This document shows, piece after piece, positions 16,868 through 25,737 of a stretch of DNA of 64,000 nucleotides (position 1 is its first letter; each line of letters opens with the position of its first letter). The position numbers were made by a program, and so were the translations under genes. The notes below the pieces were generated by a model. The model worked only from the letters and a program-made list of their open reading frames with translations. It was not told where the DNA came from and ran no database searches. This DNA is from Hymenobacter gummosus (GTDB lineage Bacteria; Bacteroidota; Bacteroidia; Cytophagales; Hymenobacteraceae). Location of the stretch: the NCBI RefSeq assembly GCF_003970915.1, contig NZ_RXOF01000001.1:682001-746000 (forward strand). Reading direction: 5' to 3'.

Positions 16868-16977
16868 AAAAAGAAGAGGGGGGTGAGGTGAAGAAAAAAA
16901 GGTGTGTCTGGAAAAAAGCCAACTCGACGCAGTAGCCGGCGCAGTGCCGCAGGTTCAGCGGCCGGAGCAAGGAGGCT

Positions 16978-17050
16978 GGGCGGGCGGCTCACTGATAAGA
17001 GGCAAATTGGACGGCCCGACCCCCATGCCTGGCAAAAAAATATTTTTGAG
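16978..17050 (-). promoter_or_regulatory. Shared upstream element, copy 1
   Basis: Read on the minus strand toward the lipoprotein at 16867: an A/T box (AAAATATTTTTTTGCC), then GGCATGGGGGT, a GGCC-rich part and TTGCCTCTTATCAGTGAGCC followed by GCCCGC. It lies 111 bp before the start codon. Near-identical core to copy 2 (17365-17437) and recognisable in copy 3 (20788-20855). Confidence 0.65.
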
Positions 17051-17179
17051 GCCTCGTTGGTTTTCTAACTATGTATCAGACTGACAAGTTTTTGCAAAAA
17101 AAGTGTTAATGCCGTTTTTGTTGCGGGCAGTGCGTACTGTTACCCGTTTCCGGCAAGCAGCCGACCGATGCTGCTGACA

Positions 17180-17215
17180 GCACCTGGGATACAGGGCGGC
17201 TGGCATCCCAGGTGC
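17180..17215. terminator. Hairpin in intergenic region
   Basis: Perfect 11-bp inverted repeat with 14-nt loop between the two divergent element copies. No T-tract on either side; possibly a remnant terminator or a protein-binding palindrome. Confidence 0.35.
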
Positions 17216-17364
17216 GCGTGCGCGTAACGTTTAAGAACCAGAATAGAAGAAAACCGGGAGCACGCAGGCGTTGAAGCGCCAATCGGAGGCACTCATCCGT
17301 CCGGTATAGGTGCCTCGCTCATGCCCGGGTTGGCGGTGTGCAGGTTGGCTCAGGCCGCCGCGCG

Positions 17365-17437
17365 AAAAAAAATCTTACTGGGCATGGGGGTTGGCCCGCC
17401 CGTTTTGCCTCTTATCAGTGAGCCGCCCGCGCAGCCT
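17365..17437 (+). promoter_or_regulatory. Shared upstream element, copy 2
   Basis: Plus-strand copy ahead of the ACP-like gene at 17557: A-tract, TTACTGGGCATGGGGGT, GGCCCGCCCG, TTTTGCCTCTTATCAGTGAG then CCGCCCGC. It shares TTGCCTCTTATCAGTGAGCC with copy 1 exactly. It ends about 120 bp before the start codon. Confidence 0.65.
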
Positions 17438-17556
17438 GCCCCTGCAACTGACGTGCACACGGAGATTTTTCCGTCTGCTGCGGTTTCCGAACTCAACGGA
17501 TTTCTGGCTCGTTCCTCGGCTTCCGCTCCGCGCTTCACATTGCACATTTCTACTGT

Positions 17557-17844
17557 ATGCTCACCATGCTTGCTACTCCCAGCCTCCCGTCGGGCGACTT
17601 GACCCGGCACGTTAAACACCTGATCCGTCGGCGTAAAGGCGTGCCGCTGAACCGGCTGCGCCCCACCGCCGATCTACAGGCCGAGTTGGGGTTTGATACG
17701 CTGGACCTGGTGGACATCATCCTGGAACTGGAGCAGCACTACCGCCTCACTATCCCGGACGAGGTGCCGCTGCGCACCATCAACGATTTTGTGCAATTTC
17801 TCAGCCGCCAGCAATCGAACGGCTCTTCCGCCCGAGCGGCCTAG
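17557..17844 (+). CDS. Acyl-carrier-protein-like protein lacking the modified serine (Thr48)
   Basis: A 95-residue protein; ATG 17557 or 17566 both possible. The fold signature of an acyl carrier protein is clear: basic N-terminal helix (LTRHVKHLIRRRKG), ADLQAELGFD-T-LDLVDIILELEQHYRLTIPDEV, then LRTINDFVQFL. The canonical DSL motif, whose Ser carries 4'-phosphopantetheine, reads DTL (Thr48). A Thr is not a known substrate for ordinary phosphopantetheinyl transferases, so it may be a non-acylated ACP-fold protein. A second paralogue lies at 21029, also without Ser. The gene is preceded by a shared upstream element. Confidence 0.82.
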   Translation: MLTMLATPSLPSGDLTRHVKHLIRRRKGVPLNRLRPTADLQAELGFDTLDLVDIILELEQHYRLTIPDEVPLRTINDFVQFLSRQQSNGSSARAA

Positions 17845-17962
17845 ACGGCAGCGGCCGGGCCGAAATCAACCACCCCTGGCCACTCCCAGCGCGGTGCCCA
17901 GCGATGCTTCGGACAGTTTTCTTTCGCTACTACAGCGCGGCTCCGTGCTGCTTCCCTGCTTC

Positions 17963-20482
17963 ATGATTCTTCGGTTCTTGTTACTTGTATTGCTTGGGGT
18001 AGGGGCTACTGCTACGGTGGGCGTCGCACAACAGCTTACCCTCCAGGGCCGCGTAACGGACGCGGCCACGGGTGCAGCGGTGCCGTTTGCCTCGGTTTAC
18101 GTGAAGGGCACGACGGCCGGCACTACCGCCGCCGATGACGGGCGTTACGAGCTGCAGATACCCCCAGGGGCCGATTCAGTCACGGCGTCGGCCATGGGCT
18201 ACCGGCCCCTGAGCGGGCGCATCACCCGGCAGCTGGTTCAACGCATCGACTTGGCGCTGCCATCGGCGGCCCAGCAGCTGGGCGAGGTGGTCATCCGCTC
18301 CACCGAAAACCCGGCTTACGCCATCCTGCGCAAGGTGCAGCAGCACAAAAAGCAAAACGACAAGGCCCGGCTCGACGCCTTCGAGTTCGACAGCTACAAC
18401 CGCATCGAGGTGTCCTTGTCCGACATTTCGGACCGGCTGGCCCGGCGCAAGGTGATTCGGGACATGGCCTCGGTGGCCTCCGCGGCGGGGGAGATGGAGC
18501 GCAACGCGGCCGGCAAGCCCACCGTGCCCTTGTTTGCCTCGGAGGTGATGTCGCGCTACTTCGTGCGGCACCGGCCCAACCGCGAGCGGGAGGAAATCAA
18601 ACACTCGCAGCTGCACGGCGTGGCCCCGCGCGACGGCACGCTCCTGTCGCAGGTGCTGGGCTCGTCGTTTCAGGACTACGACTTCTACCCGAACTGGCAG
18701 GTGGTGATGGGCAAAGACTTCATCTCGCCCATTGCCGACGGCTGGCGCATCACCTACGACTACGACCTGGAGGACACGGTGCAGATCGGCCCCAACAAGT
18801 GCTACCAGCTGAATGTATTCCCGCGCCGGGCCCAGGACCTGGCCTTTACCGGCCGCATCTGGATTACCACCGACTCGTACGCGCTGCGCCGGGTGGATCT
18901 GAGCGTGGACCCGAAGGCCAACATCAACTTCGTGGACCAGATTCGGGTGTACCAGGACCTGACGCCCTCGGCGGCCGGGCCCTGGCTGCCGCAGCGCACC
19001 CGGGTGGTAGTCGGCATGAAGCCCACGCCCAAGCAAACCGGCCTGCTGGTGCGCTTTACGACGGTTAATTCGGGCTTCGACGTGGAGCACCCGCACGAGC
19101 TGCCGTTCTACGACCAGCCCTTCGCTGCCGCCACCGACGCGCTCAAGACGGAGCCGGAGTTCTGGCAGCAGAACCGGCCCGATACGCTGTCGGCGCAGGA
19201 AGCGCGGACCATGACGGTGCTCGACTCGGTGGGCAAGCTGCCCTCGGTGCGCACCTTCCTGGAAGTGGCCGACCTGGTGGTGAACGGCTACCAGCCCCTG
19301 GGCCCGCGCGAACGGGTGGAATTGGGCCCGTTGCTGAACTCGTACAACTGGAACAACGTGGAGGGCAGCCGCCTGCGGGTGGGCCTGCGCACCACGCCCG
19401 CCCTCAGCCGCGATTGGCTGGCCCAGGGCTACCTAGCCTACGGCACCCGCGACGGGGAGTTCAAGTACGGCCTCTCGGCCGACCGCATCGTAGACCGCAC
19501 CCACTGGACGGTGCTCAGCGCCAGCCACAGCCACGACCTGGACCTGGTGGCCCTGCTCGACAATGACCGGGCCCTGGAAAGCCCCTTGTTCGAAATGGCC
19601 GCCCGCTTCGGCAACATTAAGCCGCTGCTGCCGCTGTGGCGCGACGTGACCAGCATCTCGGCCCAGACCGACCTGTTCCACAACTTCACCCAGAAGGTGA
19701 CGCTGCGCCACCAACGCTTCGACCCCACCTACAACTTTGCCTACTACACCGGCAGCGAGCAGGTACCCGGGGCCCCGACGGCCCACCGGTTCAACCTCTC
19801 GGAGCTGGTGCTCGAATCGCGCTACGCCCCGGACGAGCAGTGGCTGCAACATCAGAACCACCGGACGGCCATAGGCGACAAGAAATGGCCGGTGTTTACG
19901 TTTCGCTACACCCTGGGCGTGCCCGGCGTGCTCGGCAGCGACTTTCGCTACCACAAATTCAATCTGGGCGTAGCGCAGCGCGTGCAGCTGGGCCAGCTGG
20001 GCCGCACCGAGTACATCCTCGACGCGGGCTATATCCCGAGCACGGTGCCCTACCCGGTGCTGAAGGCGCACCTGGGCAACGAATCGCCCATCTTCACCAC
20101 CAACGCCTACAACCTGATGGGCTACTTCGAGTTCGTCAGCGACCGGTACGCCTCCCTGCACGTGGAGCACTATTTCGAAGGGCTGCTGATCAACGCCGTG
20201 CCCCTGCTCAAGAAGCTCGACTGGCGCCTGGTGGCGTCGGGCAACGTGCTCTACGGGGGCCTGCGCGCGGCCAACACCCTCACGACGCCGGCCGTCGATG
20301 CCTACGGGCTGCCTACGCCCACCTACCGGGGCCTGGGCCGCGCGCCCTACGCCGAGGTGGGCTATGGGGTGGAGAACATCTTCAAATTTATCCGCGTCGA
20401 CTTCGTGCACCGGCTCACCTACCGCGACGAGCCCGGCGTGAAAACCTTCGGCGTGAAAGTCAGTGCGCAGTTCAAGCTGTGA
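17963..20482 (+). CDS. DUF5686/carboxypeptidase-regulatory-like outer-membrane protein
   Basis: An 839-residue protein; ATG 17963 starts a good signal peptide (MILRFLLLVLLGVGATATVGVAQ). A CarboxypepD-reg-like (CarbopepD_reg_2) beta-sandwich follows (LTLQGRVTDAATGAAVPFASVYVKGT...GYELQIPPGADSVTASAMGYRPL), then the long DUF5686 region (NPAYAILRKVQQHKKQNDKARLDAFEFDSYNRIEVSL), and C-terminal alternating strands ending VKVSAQFKL, typical of an outer-membrane barrel. Such proteins are common in Bacteroidota; their role is not established. It lies between the two ACP-like genes. Confidence 0.88.
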   Translation: MILRFLLLVLLGVGATATVGVAQQLTLQGRVTDAATGAAVPFASVYVKGTTAGTTAADDGRYELQIPPGADSVTASAMGYRPLSGRITRQLVQRIDLALPSAAQQLGEVVIRSTENPAYAILRKVQQHKKQNDKARLDAFEFDSYNRIEVSLSDISDRLARRKVIRDMASVASAAGEMERNAAGKPTVPLFASEVMSRYFVRHRPNREREEIKHSQLHGVAPRDGTLLSQVLGSSFQDYDFYPNWQVVMGKDFISPIADGWRITYDYDLEDTVQIGPNKCYQLNVFPRRAQDLAFTGRIWITTDSYALRRVDLSVDPKANINFVDQIRVYQDLTPSAAGPWLPQRTRVVVGMKPTPKQTGLLVRFTTVNSGFDVEHPHELPFYDQPFAAATDALKTEPEFWQQNRPDTLSAQEARTMTVLDSVGKLPSVRTFLEVADLVVNGYQPLGPRERVELGPLLNSYNWNNVEGSRLRVGLRTTPALSRDWLAQGYLAYGTRDGEFKYGLSADRIVDRTHWTVLSASHSHDLDLVALLDNDRALESPLFEMAARFGNIKPLLPLWRDVTSISAQTDLFHNFTQKVTLRHQRFDPTYNFAYYTGSEQVPGAPTAHRFNLSELVLESRYAPDEQWLQHQNHRTAIGDKKWPVFTFRYTLGVPGVLGSDFRYHKFNLGVAQRVQLGQLGRTEYILDAGYIPSTVPYPVLKAHLGNESPIFTTNAYNLMGYFEFVSDRYASLHVEHYFEGLLINAVPLLKKLDWRLVASGNVLYGGLRAANTLTTPAVDAYGLPTPTYRGLGRAPYAEVGYGVENIFKFIRVDFVHRLTYRDEPGVKTFGVKVSAQFKL

Positions 20483-20586
20483 CGCTACCCCTGGTGGCGG
20501 ACCCGCTGGCCACGGCCGCCAAAAAATACCACCTGCCGGCCCTGAACCCCATCCGCATTGTCTGCTCCACTGCATCGGCACGCCCT

Positions 20587-20664
20587 ATGAACACGCTACG
20601 CCTCTTCCTGCTGATTCTACTCACCGCCCTCTGGGCCTACTGCCGCGCCCGGTTCGACCGGTAG
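20587..20664 (+). CDS. Possible 25-residue membrane microprotein
   Basis: ATG 20587 opens a 25-codon frame encoding one hydrophobic helix (LRLFLLILLTALWAYC) with a basic tail RARFDR, the layout of a single-pass bacterial microprotein. It follows the DUF5686 stop by 104 bp. There is no homology evidence; it could be chance, but the composition is very helix-like and unlike random frame-shadow translations here. Confidence 0.4.
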   Translation: MNTLRLFLLILLTALWAYCRARFDR

Positions 20665-21028
20665 TCCCATCCGCCCCGTGTTAGGGCGCTGGTTGTCACC
20701 TGCTCTTGCTGCAGGGGCTTTGTAATTGACCGGTAAAATACAATTGTCTGTGTAGCAGTAATTTGTATACATGGGTGGCACTGGGTAGAAAATATTTTTT
20801 GCTAGTGCGTGGGGGTAAGGCCGGCCGGCGAGCATCTTACTGTTAGACCGCCCGCTACGACCGACCGCTCCCCATGCTGGGGCGGTCATGGAAGCTGGAA
20901 TGCGTGCGGCTGCCCTCTTTTTCTCCTCTCTTACCCTAACGGCCGCAAGCAGTAGTGCTGGCTGAACGCGACGTCACACCCCTTGATGTCCGCAGCCCGG
21001 CGCCTGTGCGCGGCGCATCCTCACGGTT
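20665..21028. promoter_or_regulatory. Intergenic region with shared upstream element, copy 3
   Basis: No gene. The element copy at 20788-20855 reads AAAATATTTTTTGC, then GTGCGTGGGGGT, GGCCGGCCGG, GCATCTTACTGTTAGACC and CCGCCCGC, in the same orientation as the ACP-like gene that starts at 21029, 174 bp downstream. An AT-rich stretch around 20715-20775 precedes it. Confidence 0.6.
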
Positions 21029-21316
21029 ATGGTTACTCCGCTTTACTCCGCGTCGCCGTCGTCGGTCGAGCTGACCCGGCAGGTGCAGCACCTGATTCGC
21101 CGGCGCAAAGGCTTGCCCCTGGGGCGGTTGCGCCCGGCCGCCGACCTGCATACCGACCTGGGCTTCGACCTGCTGGACGTGGTCGATATTATCCTGGCGC
21201 TGGAGCAGCGCTACCAGCTCACCATTCCGGACGAGCTGCCGCTGCGCACCATCGACGACTTCGTGCGCTTTCTCGGCCCTGCGCTGGCCGGCACCTCCAC
21301 GGCTCAGGCCGCCTGA
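21029..21316 (+). CDS. Acyl-carrier-protein-like protein lacking the modified serine (Leu48)
   Basis: A 95-residue paralogue of the protein at 17557, with the same length, the same LIRRRKG-LPL-RLRP segment and ADLHTDLGFD-L-LDVVDIILALEQRYQLTIPDELPLRTIDDFVRFL. The DSL serine is replaced by Leu48, so it cannot carry phosphopantetheine at that site. It may be a structural or regulatory ACP mimic. It has the shared upstream element and lies directly before a cytochrome c peroxidase gene. Confidence 0.82.
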   Translation: MVTPLYSASPSSVELTRQVQHLIRRRKGLPLGRLRPAADLHTDLGFDLLDVVDIILALEQRYQLTIPDELPLRTIDDFVRFLGPALAGTSTAQAA

Positions 21317-21371
21317 TTCGCGGCTGTAGGCCATCTGCATTTCTCTTTTCTGTCTTTGCCGAATTCCCTGC

Positions 21372-22559
21372 ATGTTGTCTGCTACCCGTCGCCCGAATCG
21401 TCCCGCCTTTTCCCGCTGGCTGCTGTTGCTGGCCGGCGCCGGGTGGTTGACGGTCGTGGCTTGTCAGCGGCAGGACCCGGCCCCCACCAACGACTTCGCC
21501 GCGTTGCCCACTACGGTTGCGGCCCCGGCCGACAACCCCGGCAGTCCGGCCAAAGTAGCTCTGGGCCGCGCGCTGTTCTGGGACCCGGTGTTGTCGGGCG
21601 GGCGCGACGTGAGCTGCGCGACCTGCCACCACCCCAGCAAGGCGTACGCCGACGGGCTGGACCTCTCCATCGGCGTCAACGGGCAGGGGCTGGGCAGCAG
21701 CCGGCATTTTCTGCTGCCCAATACCATTCCCTTCACGCGGCGCAACTGCACTACCGTGCTCAACGCGGCCTTCAACGGCATGGGCGCCGACGGCAGCTAC
21801 AATCCCGGCACGGCCGCCATGTTCTGGGACAACCGCGCGCAGTCCCTGGAAACGCAGGCGCTCATGCCCATCACCACGCTGGAAGAAATGCGCGGCGGCC
21901 GCTACCCCGACGCACTGGCCCTGGACTCGGTAGTGGCCCGGCTGCGGCGGATTCCGGGGTACGTCACGCTGTTTCAAGCCGCGTTTGCCGAGCCTGCGCC
22001 CGTGACGGCCACCAACCTGGGCAAGGCATTGGCCTGCTTCGAGCGCACCCTGGTCGCGACCGACTCGCCCTTCGACGAGTACCTGCGCGGCAACACCGGC
22101 GCGCTGACCGCGCAGCAGGTGCAGGGCCTGAACGCGTTCGTAACAGCCGGGTGCGCCAAGTGCCATAGCGGCCCCATGCTCAGCGACTTCCAGCCCCACG
22201 TGCTCGGCGTGGCCGATAACGGGAAGCTGGCGGCATCGGACGCTGGCGTGGCCGGCACCTACGCCTTCCGCACCCCCTCGCTGCGCAACGTGGCCTTGAC
22301 GGCCCCTTACATGCACAATGGCACGCTGGCCACCCTGCAGGCCGTGCTCGACTTCTACGACCGGGGCGGCCGCGGGGGCCGGCGCACCTCGCAAAACCCG
22401 CACGTCGCCACCAGCCAACTCGATCCGCTGCTGCCCGGTGACGTGCCCAATACCCAGGCCATTCTGGCTTTTCTCGACGCGCTGACGGCCAAGAGCTATG
22501 ACCGCACCATCCCGGCGGCGGTGCCGAGCAGCTTGCCCGTGGGCGGCAACATCCGCTGA
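21372..22559 (+). CDS. Di-haem cytochrome c peroxidase family lipoprotein
   Basis: A 395-residue protein with a signal peptide and a probable lipobox (LTVVAC). Two CxxCH haem c sites: SCATCHHPSKAYADG near the N-terminus and GCAKCHSGPMLSDF in the C-terminal half, with FRTPSLRNVALTAPYMHNGTLATLQAVLDFYDRGG typical of the MauG/CcpA family. These periplasmic proteins reduce hydrogen peroxide using electrons from small cytochromes, or oxidise other substrates (MauG-like). It starts 55 bp after the ACP-like gene. Confidence 0.92.
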   Translation: MLSATRRPNRPAFSRWLLLLAGAGWLTVVACQRQDPAPTNDFAALPTTVAAPADNPGSPAKVALGRALFWDPVLSGGRDVSCATCHHPSKAYADGLDLSIGVNGQGLGSSRHFLLPNTIPFTRRNCTTVLNAAFNGMGADGSYNPGTAAMFWDNRAQSLETQALMPITTLEEMRGGRYPDALALDSVVARLRRIPGYVTLFQAAFAEPAPVTATNLGKALACFERTLVATDSPFDEYLRGNTGALTAQQVQGLNAFVTAGCAKCHSGPMLSDFQPHVLGVADNGKLAASDAGVAGTYAFRTPSLRNVALTAPYMHNGTLATLQAVLDFYDRGGRGGRRTSQNPHVATSQLDPLLPGDVPNTQAILAFLDALTAKSYDRTIPAAVPSSLPVGGNIR

Positions 22560-22698
22560 GCATTCACCCTGGCTGGTGCAGCGCACTGCGTCCGCGCTGG
22601 CCTTTTCCAGGCCGCCTGCTTCTTCTCCTTCTGCTTTTTCTTCCCTGCCAAGGCACGGCCAACGAGCCGCGCCGGGCTCCATCAGTGCTTTTTCGATC

Positions 22699-24651
22699 AT
22701 GATGTCTACCCGCCAACTCCTCCCGCAGCGCAGTCGTACCCGGTGGGCGCGCTTGCTCGGTTTGCTCCTGGCGCTGCTGCTGGGGCTGAGCCTGCGGGTG
22801 CAGGCCACGCACATTGTGGGCGGCGAGATGGAACTGGTGCACCAGCAGGGCAGCACCTACACGCTGGTGCTGAACCTGTACTTCGATGCCGTCAACGGCA
22901 ACGTGGCCGCGCTGGACGCGCAGATGACGGCCGGTATCTTCGAGAAGGCCACCAACCGCCGCCTGCAGGACGTAACCCTGCCACTGACCTCGAATACCTT
23001 CGTCAGCTACACCAACCCGGCCTGTGCCGCCGGCTCGCTGAGCACCCGCAAGCTGGTGTACAGCAAAGACCTTACCCTCGACGCGGCCACCTACGCCAGT
23101 GCCGGCGGCTACTACGCCAGCGTGGAGCGCTGCTGCCGCAACCTGAGCATCAGCAACATCGTGAACCCCGGGGCGGCGGCCCAGGCCTTCTACCTGGAGT
23201 TTCCGGCCGTGGCGCGCGGTGGCCAGCCATTCGTCGACTCCACCCCGCGCATCTTCCCGCCCTTGGGCGACTATGCTTGTCTGGGCGAGCTGTTCTACTA
23301 CGACTTCGGCGGGCAGGACGCCGACGGCGACTCGCTGGCCTACGACATGGTGACCCCGCTCAACGGCCACGCCACCGCTTCCCTGCCTGACCCGGCACAG
23401 GCCTTGCCGGCTCCCTACAGCACCGTGACGTGGGCTGCCGGCCTAAGCGCGCAAAACCAGCTGCCCGGCGCCCCGACGATGACCATTGACGCCCGTACGG
23501 GCCGCCTCACGGTGCGGCCCACGCGGCTGGGGCTGTTTGTGTTTGGGGTACGGTGCGCCGAATATCGTCGGGGCGTCAAAATAGGGGAGACGCGCCGGGA
23601 CTTTCAGCTGCTGGTCGTGGCCTGCCCGACCAACCAAGCCCCAACCGTGCAGCTGTTTACGGCCGGCCAGACCCGCGCCTACCAGCCCAGCCGCGACACC
23701 CTGCGCCTGCGCATCGACCAGGACCCGTGCCTGCGGGTGCGCTTCACCGACCCCGACCCCGGCAGCCAGCTGCGCGTGCGGCTGCGCCCGGTCAACTTCA
23801 CCGCCCCCGTGCCGACCTGGGGCGGCGCCACCAGCGGCACCGTACGAGCGGCCGGCGCCCCCGATACGCTGCAGGCGACCCTGTGCTTCGACCCGTGCCA
23901 GACCCCGCCGGGGAACGTATACCTGCTCGACATCATCGTGGCCGACAACGGCTGCGCCCTACCCAAGCAGGACACGGTGCGCCTGACCTTTACGCCCGAG
24001 CCCGGGCGCAATACCCCGCCCGTGCTGACGTCCTCCTTCCCGCCCGCCGGCGGCACCACCCCGGCGCTGGTGCGCGTGCCCGTGGGCAGCTCCTACACCG
24101 CTACGCTGCTGGGCACCGACGCCGACCAGAACCCGCTGGTGCTGAGTGCCACTGGACAAGGATTTGACCTCAGCGCTGCCGGCATGCAGTTCGACGCCCA
24201 GAGCGGCGCGGGCCGTGCTACCGGCACGTTCCGCTGGCAGGCTACCTGCACCGGTGCCAGCAGCGGCCAGGAGCTGACGGTGCTCTTCCAGCTGCGGGAA
24301 TCGGCGGTGTGCAACGGCCAGCCCGTCACGCTGCCGGTGCGCTTCCAGCTGGTGCCGGCCGCTGATACGGTGGCCTTCGTGCCGCCGAACATCATCACCC
24401 CGAACGGGGACGGACTCAACGACGAGTTCACCCTGCCGACGCTGCCGCCCGATTTCTGCGACGTGCGCTTCGCCGGGGTAACCATCTTCAACCGTTGGGG
24501 CCGCGAAGTATACCGCTCGCCCGAGCGCAGCTTCCGCTGGGGCGGCGCCGGCCTGGCCGGCACCTACTACTACCTCATCACCTACACCAACGGCCGCAAG
24601 TTCAAAGGCTGGCTGGAGGTACTGCCGGCCGCCGGCGCCACCACAAACTAA
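22699..24651 (+). CDS. Secreted protein with gliding-motility (CHU_C, T9SS type B) C-terminal domain
   Basis: A 650-residue protein; the frame is open upstream, but ATG 22699 begins the signal peptide (RWARLLGLLLALLLGLSLRVQA). The mature start THIVGGEMELVHQQGSTYTLVLNLYFDAVNG is characteristic of a family of large gliding-motility-associated adhesins; several Ig-like/cadherin-like segments follow. The C-terminus NIITPNGDGLNDEF...VTIFNRWGREVYRS...GTYYYLITYTNGRKFKGWLEVL is the CHU_C/type B sorting domain, which sends the protein through the type IX secretion system to the cell surface. Confidence 0.9.
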   Translation: MMSTRQLLPQRSRTRWARLLGLLLALLLGLSLRVQATHIVGGEMELVHQQGSTYTLVLNLYFDAVNGNVAALDAQMTAGIFEKATNRRLQDVTLPLTSNTFVSYTNPACAAGSLSTRKLVYSKDLTLDAATYASAGGYYASVERCCRNLSISNIVNPGAAAQAFYLEFPAVARGGQPFVDSTPRIFPPLGDYACLGELFYYDFGGQDADGDSLAYDMVTPLNGHATASLPDPAQALPAPYSTVTWAAGLSAQNQLPGAPTMTIDARTGRLTVRPTRLGLFVFGVRCAEYRRGVKIGETRRDFQLLVVACPTNQAPTVQLFTAGQTRAYQPSRDTLRLRIDQDPCLRVRFTDPDPGSQLRVRLRPVNFTAPVPTWGGATSGTVRAAGAPDTLQATLCFDPCQTPPGNVYLLDIIVADNGCALPKQDTVRLTFTPEPGRNTPPVLTSSFPPAGGTTPALVRVPVGSSYTATLLGTDADQNPLVLSATGQGFDLSAAGMQFDAQSGAGRATGTFRWQATCTGASSGQELTVLFQLRESAVCNGQPVTLPVRFQLVPAADTVAFVPPNIITPNGDGLNDEFTLPTLPPDFCDVRFAGVTIFNRWGREVYRSPERSFRWGGAGLAGTYYYLITYTNGRKFKGWLEVLPAAGATTN

Positions 24652-24718
24652 TCTACCGGTTTCCGCCCCTGCCCGCCCACGGTCTGCCGCCCATACCGAC
24701 GGCCTCACTGCTTACCGA

Positions 24719-25540
24719 ATGCATACACCGCTACCCCAACGACTAGTCCGCAGTGGCTGTTTGCTGCTTCTGTGCGGCTGGGGACTTATTATCAACGCGG
24801 CGGCCCAAACGCCAGCGGATAGCCTGCCCGCTGGTGCCGGGCGCCCACTACTGGTCCGGCCGCCGCTGCCCACGCCGCCGGCGGTGGCGACCAAACCCGT
24901 GCTGCGCCGCGTGCTCGTGCCGGCCACGCTGCTGACGTTGGCCGTGCTCAGTACCAAGAAAGTGGGGGTACTGGAAACCGACGCCGCCGTGCGCGCCCAG
25001 GTGCAAGCCGGTCCACGCATCCGCACCAACATCGATGACCAGCTGCGGCACACGCCTGCGTACGCGAGCCTGGGGCTAAGCCTGCTGGGCGTACGCGGCC
25101 GGCACACCACCCTCAATCAAGCGTTGCTCTTCGGCCTGACCTATACCCTCAACAACACGTTGACCAGCCACCTGAAGCGCCTGACCCGGGTGGAGCGGCC
25201 GTTGGGCAACAGCTTCGACTCGTTTCCGAGTGCCCATACCAGCGCGGCGTTTTCGGCCGCGACCCTGCTGCACAAGGAATACGGCGGCCGCAGCATCTGG
25301 TACAGCGTCGGGGGCTACACCGCCGCCGGCGTTACCGGCGGCCTGCGCATCGCCAAGGACAACCACTGGCTGTCCGACGTACTGGCCGGGGCGGCCGTGG
25401 GCATCGTCTCGACCGAGTTGGCGTACTGGGCCTACCCCTGGCTGCACCGGCAATTGGTCAAGGGCTTGGGTGAGCGAACCATTGTCGTGCCGAGCTACGT
25501 GAACGGGGCAGCCGGCGCCACCGTGGTTTGGGTGCTGTAG
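24719..25540 (+). CDS. PAP2-family phosphatase
   Basis: A 273-residue protein with an N-terminal signal/anchor. The three PAP2 motifs are present: KRLTRVERP, FPSAHTS and GLRIAKDNHWLSDVLAG with the catalytic His/Asp. Family members dephosphorylate lipid phosphates such as undecaprenyl diphosphate, phosphatidate or lipid A phosphates at the periplasmic face. The N-terminal 90 residues before the domain are variable, as in other Bacteroidota homologues. The exact substrate is unknown. Confidence 0.9.
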   Translation: MHTPLPQRLVRSGCLLLLCGWGLIINAAAQTPADSLPAGAGRPLLVRPPLPTPPAVATKPVLRRVLVPATLLTLAVLSTKKVGVLETDAAVRAQVQAGPRIRTNIDDQLRHTPAYASLGLSLLGVRGRHTTLNQALLFGLTYTLNNTLTSHLKRLTRVERPLGNSFDSFPSAHTSAAFSAATLLHKEYGGRSIWYSVGGYTAAGVTGGLRIAKDNHWLSDVLAGAAVGIVSTELAYWAYPWLHRQLVKGLGERTIVVPSYVNGAAGATVVWVL

Positions 25541-25737
25541 CCAGCGCGAATCTGCCTGGGAGGCGCCAGGCTTTCGGCTGGGCTCCGGTGGCCCGGCCAT
25601 CGGCACGCGGGGGCTTTTCGCGGCCCGAGCGCCGATGGACCCGGGCAGTTGGTCGACCCGTTTCGCCGGGCCGTGCGTGCGTGTCGTTATTTAGGAGCGT
25701 TGTTCGTCCATGGCCTCTTTGTTCTCCCAGCTTGCCC

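Larger units (their letters stand above)
16868..17556. other. Long divergent intergenic region with inverted element copies
   Basis: No gene in 689 bp. It holds two copies of a roughly 70-bp element in opposite orientation, each facing the gene it precedes, and between them a perfect 11-bp hairpin (GCACCTGGGAT 17180-17190 with 17205-17215, 14-nt loop). Poly-A/T runs flank both elements. Confidence 0.6.

Noticed and set aside
19433-20664. Long overlapping frames in the DUF5686 gene (382 and 342 codons)
   Set aside because: Shadows of the 839-residue gene. Only the last 25 codons after 20587, which lie beyond the DUF5686 stop, were kept as a possible microprotein.
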